From assembly GCA_039621445.1 (NCBI GenBank), contig CP154955.1:47019540-47083539 (forward strand): DNA of 64,000 bases. The letters run 5' to 3'. This DNA is from Euglena gracilis. Taxonomy: Eukaryota > Euglenida > Euglenophyceae > Euglenales. The position numbers were made by a program, and so were the translations under genes. Positions 22,698-31,550 of the stretch are shown here, piece after piece (positions within the stretch are counted from its first letter, which is position 1; the number at the start of each line of letters is the position of its first letter). Below the pieces are notes generated by a model, which had not been told where the DNA came from, ran no database searches, and worked only from the letters and a program-made list of their open reading frames with translations.

Positions 22698-23891
22698 CAG
22701 GCACCTACGGCCGACCAGGGCCGACCAGGGGCGACTATTATTTTCAGGACCCCCGTAGGTGGGGGTTCCGACCAGGGCCGACCAGGGCCGACCAGGGCCG
22801 ACCAGGGCCGACCAGGGCCGACCAGTGCCGACCAGGGCCAACCAGGGCCGACCAGGGCCGACCAGAGCCGACCAGTGCCGACCAGGGCCGACCAGGGCCG
22901 ACCAGGGCCGACCAGGGCAGGGTTTGATATAAGGAGGGCGTTCATGGTTTAGGTGGGGGGGGGTGTCCCCCCACCCCCCCCCCCTCCTGGCCCGCAGGGG
23001 GGGTCCGGACCACCCCCCCCCACCTGTCCTTATATCGAACCCTGGACCAGGGCCGACCAGGGCCGACCAGGGCCGACCAGGGCCGACCAGGGCCGACCAG
23101 GGCCGACCAGGGCCGACCAGGGCCGACCAGGGCCGACCAGGGCCGACCAGGGCCGACCAGGGCCGACCAGGGCCGACCAGGGCCGATTTGCATGTGGTTG
23201 GCCGACCAAAGGGGAATGGATGAAGGAATTCGGCAGCTTTCCCTCTGGAACAAGCACCTCTGATGCTGCTGGGCGATGCAGGGCGATGCTGGGCGATGCT
23301 GGGTGATGCTGGATTTTTGGAGACCAGAGGTGGGGTTCCGATGCTGGGCGATGCTGGGCGATGCAGGGTGTTGCTGGGCGATGCTGGGTGATGCTGGCAT
23401 TTTTTTTGTATATTTTGAAGAACTAAACCCATTTTTGGATAATTTTCTCACAAATATCCAGTTTTACACCCATTTTGGCCATTATGGATCAGTTTTTTGC
23501 TAATTTGGGGGCTATTTGTCACTGATTTGGCAAATATTGGGCTATAACTTGGGTCAATCTGAGCATTTTTTATGGCATTTTGGCCAGTTTGCGCCCTTTT
23601 GGTAATTTTGGGTCATTTTTCACAATCTTTTGTGGATTTTGTTGGCGTTTTTGGGTAATTTTTGGTTATTTCAAGCCACTTTAGGTCATTTTGGTTGCTT
23701 CCGGGGAGCCAATTTGATCTCGGCGAGACAATTCAGAAAATCATTGCATCCCTTCACATTTTTTCTGTGGCGGATACCCCCACCTATGGCCGACTATTTG
23801 CCGACCAGGGCTGACCAGGGCCAACCAGGGCCGTCCAGGGCCGACCAGGGCCGACCAGAGCACCAAAATGGGAAGTGACCATAGGTGCCTG
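22698..23891. mobile_element. hAT-like non-autonomous element, long copy
   Basis: Tips CAGGCACCTACGG and, inverted, CAGGCACCTATGG. Perfect 8-bp duplication GTCTCAGT (22690-22697 and 23892-23899). It shares the whole plan of 2952-3706 but has much longer GGCCGACCAG arrays and an extra inverted GGTCCGGACCACC block near 22940-23020. No transposase frame: the long open frames are translations of the 10-bp array (Arg-Ala-Asp-Gln-Gly-Arg-Pro). Confidence 0.92.
23043..23190. repeat. GGCCGACCAG 10-bp tandem array
   Basis: About 14 near-perfect copies within the hAT-like element. A second, less regular array of about 20 units lies at 22708-22918. Confidence 0.95.
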
Positions 23892-24145
23892 GTCTCAGTC
23901 AGAACACAGTATTCGGTGAGCGTTGGCTTTGAACAGGGAGGTGGGGGGGAGTTTCAAACCCTGTGAAGGTTTCCACCTGAAGTTTGCTTTCCCCCAGACC
24001 CAACACTTGCCCCCCCCCCCCCCGAGAGTGAAACAGTGGCTGGCGGCTTCTTTGAAATAGCGAGAAAGGTGGCTTTTCCGGCCGTGTGTGCCCCTTCGCT
24101 CCCCCGGGTCGACCGCCCCCCTTCCCCGGGCGCAGGGCCGGGGAG

Positions 24146-24238
24146 GCGGAGGCGGAGGGGCCGGACCTGCTGGAGCAGGCGCAGGAGCTGGAGCGGCTGC
24201 AGGCCGCCCTGCAGGAGATGGGCGGCACGCTGCTGGAG
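24146..24238 (+). CDS. Candidate coiled-coil exon
   Basis: The frame reads [20 protein letters not shown] and continues [11 protein letters not shown] to a GT donor. Leu and Glu/Gln/Arg spacing is that of a coiled coil. The acceptor is CCGGGGAG (phase 0) or the AG at 24135, which adds ten bases. Codon bias is strongly GC-ending, unlike the flanks. Probably continues with 24520, 26239 and 26573. Confidence 0.6.
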
Positions 24239-24261
24239 GTGCCCAGGGGGGGCTGTCGGCA

Positions 24262-24392
24262 CCGGGCCTTGGCTGGCCGGCCGGCCGGCTGGCTGGCCGG
24301 CTGGCCGGCTGGCTGGCCGGATGGCTGGCTGGATGGCTGGCTGGCTGGCTGGATGGCTAGCTTGCCGGATGGCTGGATGGCTGATTGGGTAG
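24262..24392. repeat. GGCT/GGCC/GGAT tetranucleotide tract
   Basis: Tandem GGCTGGCC, then GGCTGGAT units in the intron after the coiled-coil exon. Confidence 0.9.
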
Positions 24393-24519
24393 CCGACAGG
24401 GAAACGGGGAGGGGGGGGGGCTGGGAGTGTGCCCCTGCCAAAGGAACGCCCGAATGAGCCCCAGCGTTGCACACTCTGCCCCCGGGGACCCGCTGGGGAC
24501 CGAGCCGCCTCTGTGAGAG

Positions 24520-24607
24520 ACGGAGAAGCGGACCGCCGCCTGGCAGCAGGCAGAGGAGCTGCGCACCCTCCGGGCCAGGCCCCGCAGTCTCGGCACTGGC
24601 ACCGCAA
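24520..24607 (+). CDS. Candidate coiled-coil exon
   Basis: After an AG in CTCTGTGAGAG the frame reads TEKRTAAWQQAEELRTLRAR. The Gln/Glu/Leu/Arg composition matches the exon at 24146. Donors at 24587 or 24608 are both possible and both leave phase 1, so the 3' boundary is open. Confidence 0.45.
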
Positions 24608-24624
24608 GTCCCGGGGTGGGGGGG

Positions 24625-24945
24625 CAGGGCGGTCCTTAAGGGACAGGAAAGGTTTTTTTTTTTATTTCTTTAAGGACCGCCCCCCATTCGGCCAAAGGGC
24701 CGGCTAAGGGCCAGACTGGGACTTGGACGGGGGCAAAAATGAAATAGTCGAAAAAAAACAGTTTTTAATGATTTGGGGGATGGACGATGGTCCAAGGGTG
24801 CCAGGAATCAATTTTTTTTTCTGATGTCGACCTCTTCTCGCTGAAAAGTGCCAAAATTTCTTGCCCATTTTCCTTTATTTTTTTCACTGAGTGTGCTGGG
24901 ACAACGGAGTTTTTTTTTTTTAATTTGCTTAAGGACCGGGGACAT
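24625..24945. mobile_element. CAGGGCGGTCC-family MITE, damaged copy
   Basis: Left tip CAGGGCGGTCCTTAAGG and a near inverted GGACCGCCCC at about 24677. The interior matches 7836-8146 (GGGTGGATGG/GGGATGGACG, GTGCCAAAAT, TGTGCT(A/G)GGACA). The right tip is interrupted (AAGGACCGGGGAC). Confidence 0.6.
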
Positions 24946-25155
24946 TTTTTTGCTTTCTTTCAGAAGTTGGAGTTTGGGGTTTCTGCCGTTTTTGGTTTTG
25001 GGGAAACGACAGGTTTTGATCTGAATTCTTCTGAATTGGCGGGGGTGTTCGCCTTTCCACGAGAACGGGCTTGCCACTGGCTGAACAGCGGGACACCATT
25101 AAGGGCCCAGGGTGGGGCTCCCGGCCCCAGCTCTGTGCTGTGGTTGGAGGGTTAA

Positions 25156-25914
25156 ATGCATGTCAGCACACTTGTGTGGATTGCTTTAATTGACCATGAT
25201 TTCCCAAAACGGTGTGGAATAGATGAAGTTACCATGCACCACCGAAGGTGCAAAACGTGCTTGTTGGGTTTGCGGACCTGCCCTATCTCAGTCTATGAGC
25301 TATTTGATGAAGTTTTTTTTGAAAACTGTCCAGAGGAGGAAAGCCCATTTGATCCCCCCCCCAATCCTGCTGAAATAAAGTTGCGGCCAGTCAGTCCGGC
25401 CGGCTGGATCGGGAAAAAGTTCGGCACAAAGCGTCGAAGATTTTTGGAATCAAGGGGACAAAAGGACACAAATGGCATTTTAGAGGGTTCTTGGGGTTTT
25501 CACCCCAAAATTTTGACTGAAAAACCCCAACTCGGCTGGATTTTGACTTTTTTTGCCCAATTTCGGATACCAGTCGGGTCTAACGTGGCCGCTCCCCCCC
25601 CCCCCAAACCACCACCTCCCAGGGGTTCCAGCCAGCCCCTTTTTCCAGCTGACCATCTCAACCCCCCCCCCTCTGGGTGCTCCGTAGGTGCTCAAGACTG
25701 GTGGACATTTGGGGCTTGCAGAAATGATCCAGCAAGCCTCCTGCCGAACGTCCTGGGACTTCGCTTCCATGCACACATAATTGTTTTCCCCCTCTCTGCC
25801 ACTGTTTACAAGCCGCCGTTATTCGTCGCACATTACGCACTGTTCCCATTTATAAATTTAGCCCCAACCTTGACAAATAGAACCAAAAAGTTGGTGCTAC
25901 ATGTCATGTGCTAA
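25156..25914 (+). CDS. Open frame of 252 codons, partly protein-like
   Basis: The first third has mixed composition with a Cys-rich patch (RRCKTCLLGLRTCPIS) and an acidic stretch (ENCPEEESPFD). The middle runs through poly-C (Pro repeats) and GGTTCCAGCC repeat sequence, which argues against the whole frame being one exon. It sits on the same strand as the coiled-coil exons, between 24520 and 26239. I recognise no family. At most the 5' part is exonic. Confidence 0.25.
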   Translation: MHVSTLVWIALIDHDFPKRCGIDEVTMHHRRCKTCLLGLRTCPISVYELFDEVFFENCPEEESPFDPPPNPAEIKLRPVSPAGWIGKKFGTKRRRFLESRGQKDTNGILEGSWGFHPKILTEKPQLGWILTFFAQFRIPVGSNVAAPPPPKPPPPRGSSQPLFPADHLNPPPSGCSVGAQDWWTFGACRNDPASLLPNVLGLRFHAHIIVFPLSATVYKPPLFVAHYALFPFINLAPTLTNRTKKLVLHVMC

Positions 25915-26238
25915 GCTTAGAATGGGGGTATATTGCCACAACCGCAGCTGGGTCAGGGCACACGTGTATCCACGTTCGTGACAGGCTTCTTCGTCCCGGG
26001 AGAAACGCCCTGGTCGCTCCCATTGCACCCCATCGCGATGGCACACCCACGCCAGCCGACGGCGCCGTTTTCAAGAGGAAGCGTTCCTGTGTTGGACCAC
26101 CAGGGACCCAAGACCAACCCCCCCCCCCCCCTGAGGGGGTGCCTGCCACCCCAATGGACACCCCACGACGAAGCGCGCTTGACCGTGGCACGCGGTTGGG
26201 GTGTGCCACGGGGTTCGCCCCCCCCCTGCCTGGGCCAG

Positions 26239-26280
26239 CTGCAGCGCTCCAGCGCAGAGAACGCCGCGCTGCGGGAGCGG
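26239..26280 (+). CDS. Candidate 42-nt coiled-coil microexon
   Basis: Acceptor CCCCCCTGCCTGGGCCAG, frame LQRSSAENAALRER, donor GTTGTG, phase 0 to 0. Heptad-like Leu spacing continues the coil from 24146 and 24520. Confidence 0.55.
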
Positions 26281-26324
26281 GTTGTGGCCATACCGTTGCT
26301 TAACACCTGTCCCACCCCACCCGG

Positions 26325-26572
26325 GGGGGGTGACTGACTGGGTTTTTTTTCAGAGTGACTGACTGGTTTTCTGGCCAGGAACGTCCCCCTGGGGGGAGGG
26401 GGGAGGCCCGAAATGAAAAAGTGGCTGGCCTGGCGCCGAAGGCACCAGAAATTTTTGTTTTTTTAAGACTTTTTGAAAATTTTCATTTCCTCTTCCCCAT
26501 CATTCAGGAGTGGATCATTCATCAAAGTGACTGACTGGGCTTTCAGAGTGGAAAGTGACCCCCCCCCCCCAG
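26325..26572. repeat. GTGACTGACTGG repeat
   Basis: Copies of GTGACTGACTGG(T/G) and CAGAGTG separated by C-runs. The same family is at 32650-32935 and 57940-58170, where it starts TAGTCACTGGCC. It ends at the C-run and AG that form the acceptor of the next exon. Confidence 0.65.
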
Positions 26573-26632
26573 GGATCGCCAAGCAATGGTATGGTCGTGG
26601 AGCAGCTGTACGCCCTGCAGCAGCTGCGGGGG
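26573..26632 (+). CDS. Candidate 60-nt coiled-coil microexon
   Basis: Acceptor CCCCCCCCCCAG, frame ending MVVEQLYALQQLRG, donor GTGGCG, phase 0 to 0. Leu/Gln pattern continues the coil. The poly-C acceptor belongs to the GTGACTGACTGG repeat. Confidence 0.5.
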
Positions 26633-26884
26633 GTGGCGAAGGGCGGGGGCCCGCCGGAGCTGCCGCCTGCCACACCCCGGAGTGCCTGTGGAGGGGGGGG
26701 GGGCGTGACGGGAGGGGGGGTGGGGACGGCCGCGGCTCGCCGGACTCTGCCACATTGGGCCCCTGTTTCTTGATGCTGTGGGGAAGGGGCTGAGCAAAGC
26801 GGTGAGACGCTGCGAATGCTTCGAACACACAACGTGCCATGCATGCAAGCCTGGGGCCGAGGCAAGTGCCGGTCCGCCCGGGCG

Positions 26885-26997
26885 GGACAGGACAGCAGGT
26901 GTGGCGGACAGGACAGCAGGTGTGGCGGACAGGACAGCAGGTGTGGCGGGACAGGACAGCAGGTGTGGCGGACAGGACAGCAGGTGTGGCGGACAGG
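26885..26997. repeat. 21-bp tandem repeat, five units
   Basis: Five copies of GACAGGACAGCAGGTGTGGC plus G, one with an extra G. Each unit contains CAG|GTGTGG, a splice-donor-like string. Confidence 0.95.
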
Positions 26998-27902
26998 CAT
27001 TACTTTTAAGGCAATTTTTTTTTCAGGCAAAAATTCTCACGATTTTAAGGGTTTTTTTCAAGCGTTTTTTAAGGTTTTTTTAAAGAATTTTTAAGGTATT
27101 TTGAGAATTTCAAGGATTTTTTAAGACGTCCATTTTCCACTGGCAGTCCAAGAGCCATCTGGGCATCGAACCAACGTTGGTCCAGGTTGAAAATCAAACT
27201 CTTTTTTTTTTTGAGTTTTGGGTGGATAGACAATGTTCCAGCGATACCAGAAATCATCCCCCCCCTCCAGAGTTGGCTTGTTTTTGCCAAGATTTTGCAA
27301 CTTCTTTTTCTGCTTGAAATTGTAAAAATTTTCCAGGACCAATTTTTAAGGTTTTTTTTCAGGCGCCTTAAGAAATAATGCCAGTTCGGATGGCCGGAGG
27401 CACCGGTGGTGGAAGCCGGCATGGGCCAGGGAGGGCCAACCACCAAACCATGACCCCCCCCGAAAATGTGCCAAAAATCCCACAACATTGTGCTTGAAAA
27501 AAAGGTGTGGTGGGCATGCCAACTTATGAGCTTTTGGCGGGAAAAAACATAAATTGCCCAAAATACGTTCTTTACCCCCTCTGGTCCAAAAAAGGGGGTA
27601 TTTCTGGACCTCTGGGACAATGACCAAGGACGAATGGACCAATGAAGGCGGCCGCCCCCCACCAAAGGCCTGAGGCAGCACAGCCAGCTGCGGGCCCACC
27701 CCTGCGAACCGCCGTCTCTGCAGGGGTGTGGACCCCGCGCGGCGTCTCCCCGGCCGCCACCGCCGCTCGGCCGGACACTGCCATATGTGGTCCAGCGTTG
27801 CTGCCATCCTTTTTTGTGGCTGACCCCTGCCCAGGATTCCTCGCACTGAAGCTGGCGGTTTGGGCGGCCGCGCGATGAAGCATTTGGGCAAACTCGTGGC
27901 AC

Positions 27903-28674
27903 CAGGGGATTTCTTAAGCCGGAGGGGACCAGGCTTGTGCTTAGTCGGGTGTCCACCCCACGGGGGGAGGGGGTGCTAGGGGCAGGCACCCCATAGCACC
28001 CGATCCGACCCCCCCCCCCGGGGGGTAGGGTTTTGGGGGGTGCCTGCCCATAGCAGGCACCCCCCTCCGACCCTGGAAAAGGCCATTTTCAATGAAAAAT
28101 TTCTGGGTCCCCCTGACCCCCCCCCCCCCCCCGGGGGTGTGCCTGCTAGGGGCAGGCACCTCATAGCACTCACCCACCCCCCCCCCCCCCCCGGTCGGTG
28201 AGCACAAGCATGGAGGGGACCCCATCCCCGGGGGGGGGGGGGGTCCAGCCAGCCAGCAGCTCAAATCGGGGCTGCCTCCCCTGGGAGGTCGAGTGAAATA
28301 AATTTGGGTCCAGCCCGGCCGGAGGCCAGGCCAGCCGGCCGAAGGCCGGGTCAGCCGGCCGCAGGCTGGCTAGCCAACTGGGCTGCCGAGCTCACTTATC
28401 CCTCCATTTATTTTCTCATCACATCAGAGCTTCCTTGCCCTCAATATCTGGCACATACACTGGCTCCATCCATCAAAACCATCTTAATGTCGAGAAGGCA
28501 GAAATGTTTTAGAAAAATTTGTTTTTTAATCGACCCAGCCCAGCCCAGCCCCCTTCAGCCCTGGTCCCCCCCCTATCCCTGGGGGTGTCCAGCCAGCAGC
28601 TCGTTTCCAGCCAGCAGCCTATTTTCCAGCTGGAGGCTGGACCCCCCCCCAGAGGTTCCTTAAGGAATCCCCTG
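27903..28674. mobile_element. hAT-like element hosting a nested element
   Basis: Tips CAGGGGATTTCTTAAG and, inverted, CAGGGGATTCCTTAAG. Flanks CGTGGCAC (27895-27902) and CATGGCAC (28675-28682) match at 7 of 8. The inside has C-runs and GGCTGGACCC and GCCAGCAGC blocks. The element at 27930-28212 is inserted in it. Confidence 0.85.
27930..28212. mobile_element. Nested hAT-like MITE
   Basis: Tips CAGGCTTGTGCTTAGTCGG and, inverted, CATGCTTGTGCTCACCGAC. Perfect 8-bp duplication GAGGGGAC (27922-27929 and 28213-28220). It is made mostly of GGGGCAGGCACCCCATAGC blocks between C/G runs. It inserted after the outer element. Confidence 0.9.
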
Positions 28675-29357
28675 CATGGCACCACCGTGAATGACCTGGC
28701 ATAAAGTGTGTTTCTGCTGCGCAACGGAAGGCAAATTATTCTGGTAGTAATACCCCAGTAAAAAAAAAAAAACTCCCGGCTTCATTTTTGGGGGCTTCAT
28801 ATTTTGATATTTTGGACGAAATTCAAACTTGTTTGGGTCGCCTCTGCGAACTTTCTCTCATCCAAATGCAGTCAAATTCCAGTTTTATATCAAATCTATC
28901 TTGCGTACCTCGTATTTCCCCCCAAAGAAGCCCAATTCTTGCCCAGAATGGATCATTTCCAGTGAAAACAATTTTCTCACCCGAAATTGCAAAATCTACC
29001 CAATTTTTTTTCTGTCTTTCTGCGGTAGAATCAAATTCCTGGGACGGGCTTTAAATTTTGGGGGGGGTTTACTCAGAGATTGCCCCTTCGGCACCCATAT
29101 CTGCCCACCCACCCACCCACGGACGCACAAGGGTGCGGTCAACACCTGCAGAATCCTGGCGATCACCTCCTCTTTTTTTTCCTCGGGCCCCCGCATCGCA
29201 CAACCATTGCTTGGCCGCCCTCCACCTCTGGCGATTTAGACAGAGGGCAGGATCCAACACAAAGCGGGTGCCACGGCTTCAGGTGGGGTTGGCTACTGGG
29301 GGGTCCGACCCCCCCTCCACCTGCGAAGGGAGTCCAGCCCAACCCCAGGTGGGTGGG

Positions 29358-29750
29358 AGTACTCCCCCTTGTCCACCGACCACCCCTATATACCGCCCCC
29401 CCCCCCCCCGGTCGGGAGTTGTCGGTGGCTTGGAAAATTGGGTTTTTTTGGCACCTAGTCGTGCGACCACCGGTCGGGGGCCGTAGGCTGGGGGGGTCAT
29501 GACCGCAGAGAAGTAGTAGGTTTGCGCACATACGCACACTGACGGTGTGTGAATTTGCGCAAACCTACCCCCCCCCCCCCGGGGGTGCACCACGGGTCAA
29601 ATTATTGCTGCCGAAGGCCGGGCAGAAAGTTTTTGAGGGGGTTCAACCGATTTTGGCTGGATTTTTGGTGGGTGGGTGGGTGGTTGGTTGTTTCCAGGGG
29701 GGGGGGGTTGTAGGAACCAGGTTGGTGGACAGGGGGGGGGGGCAGGTACC
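29358..29750. repeat. TIR element, GTCCACCGACC family
   Basis: Left TACTCCCCCTTGTCCACCGA and right GTTGGTGGACAGGGGGGGG are inverted. GGTCGGG(A/G)GTTGT and CGTGCGACCACCGGTCGGG blocks inside. Relatives at 32930-33130 and 60457-60683. The palindrome TTTGCGCACATACGCAC lies within it. Confidence 0.65.
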
Positions 29751-30334
29751 CAGGACCCCCCCAAAGGGTCTTGGGTTTTTCGTTCCAGCGCTTTGTCACC
29801 AAAATTTTTGGCAATTGGTTGATACATTTTTGCCGAAAAACACCCAAAATGACATTTTGGGTCCTTTTTGGGGGGTTTTGGGGAAAGTGAAATTTTTGGC
29901 AGCGCCACTGTTTAGGGTTTAGGATGTCCGTCTTTATGTCACACCCTGACGGAGGGTGCTCCACCAGCCTCACTCCTTCCCCTGTCCCCCTCCTCCAATG
30001 CCACTGCCATTACCAACATACGAATGGAAGCTTCTCCCTGCACCAAATAAACATGTAGCCACAGTCGTTCATATTCGCCAAAAGAAGCATTTCACATCTC
30101 TAGAAAGAAGCTTAATCACACGGCTTGGATTTTCAAATGGCTCATGGCCATGGAGGGTCCAGAAATCTCAGAATGGTTCAGAAAAACCAGAATCCATGCG
30201 TCGTTTAAACACAGGGGGCTCGTGGTGAGGACAACAATGAACACAAACTCTCAATCTCTCTTCTATGACCCCATTGTCTTCCCACCCCCTCTGCTTGGGA
30301 GTGGAGCCAAACCCCATCCCAGAAGATTTTGTAC

Positions 30335-30758
30335 CAGGCTTCTGCTTAAGGGATTGCAGTACCCCCCTGGGGGGGGCTGGACTGCAGCTAGTCCAAATTT
30401 GGCTAGTGGGATTTCCAGCCGGGGGGGGGGTCTGCTAGCAGGGCTAGCCAGTGGAAATTTTTTTTCCAGTGACCGGCGCGAAGCTCCGATAAAAAAATTT
30501 GGGACCCCCCAAAATAGCCAAAAAAATGCCCGTTTTTGGCCATTTTTGGGAATTTTTGGAACAAAATCAGCCAAAAACCTATTAAAAACCTCATTTCCAC
30601 CTCGGCGCGCAGCGCCGGAGGAAAATTTTTTTCCAGATCGGGGGGACCCCGACCACCCCCCCCCTCCCCGGGGGGAGGGGGGGTCTAGCTAGTCCATTTT
30701 TTCCAGTGTCCAGCCGATTGGCTAGCCAGTACCCCCCCCCCCCGGGTCCTTAAGCCTG
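30335..30758. mobile_element. CTTAAGG-family MITE
   Basis: Left tip CAGGCTTCTGCTTAAGG; right tip inverted CAGGCTTAAGG, missing the TCTG seen elsewhere. The interior is nearly the same as 47826-48258. No good target duplication (TTTTGTAC and TCTGTTAC match at 5 of 8). An open frame runs in from about 30150 to the GTACCC inside the left end. Confidence 0.8.
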
Positions 30759-31436
30759 TCTGTTACACATCCCCCCCCCCCCAATTTAAGGAACCAGTTG
30801 CTTAAACTTGGCTTTCAGCCGATCGACACAAGGGGTTGCTCAAATTTGGACTAAACGGTTCACAAAAATATTGCTTTTTTTCAATGAAGGAAAGAGGTGG
30901 TGCATTTTTCTGAGGAAAGTGGTTGCCTTTGAACCCATAAAAATGCCAACAACTGTAAATTTTGGTGGCTTTGATTCTGATTGTTGGTTGGATTGGAGAT
31001 GTCCCAGAAAAGTGCCGCTGACCCGGGTTTGGTGTCAACGACACAATGTGTTTTGGACAAAGCGGGGAATGCAAAGCCCCCACAACCCCTCCAAAATTGA
31101 AGAGTCCCCAAATTTAGGCAACCCTTGGGCCCGAACTGACAGACGCCCAAATTTTAGCAACCCCTGAAAATGAAGGTACAATTCAGGGAAAACCAACCGA
31201 ATCACCTGGTGTTTTTCATTGATGTTCCGTTGACACGGCACGGTGACAGACAAACCCCTGGGCCGAATGGCATATTTTTGGAGTATTGCCGTGTGGGACC
31301 CAGGACACAAAGAAAGCCATGCAATACAAGAAAAACCACCGTTTGCCAACACCCCCCAAAACAAAAAACCGAACGCGAAGGGTGAAGGCATCCGCCCCCT
31401 CCAGCACGGCATCCCATTGCGCCTCTTTGTCCACAG

Positions 31437-31550
31437 CGGTTTGCCGCCTCCCGCGCTCCAACGCGCCGCCCCAACCTCCCCGCAGTTCTCTTTTTCTCTC
31501 TCACACACCCGATGGCCCGCCAGACTGGCCGCATCCGGTTCTTCTACCGC
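31437..31550 (+). CDS. CSD1 first strands exon
   Basis: Acceptor GCCTCTTTGTCCACAG, phase 0. The frame reads [16 protein letters not shown] and later [12 protein letters not shown], the first CSD beta strand (GKVKWF type). The stretch from GTTCTC (31485) to CCCGCCAG (31523) could be a 39-nt intron, since both sides are phase 0. The 3' boundary is unresolved: no GT gives the phase needed for the next exon. Confidence 0.6.

Noticed and set aside
22602-23451. Long frames rich in TRADQGRPGP or PWSALVGPGR
   Set aside because: The 10-bp GGCCGACCAG array read in different frames and strands, inside a transposon with clear ends.
25156-25914. Single 252-codon exon
   Set aside because: The middle is poly-C and repeat sequence; kept only as a low-confidence open frame.
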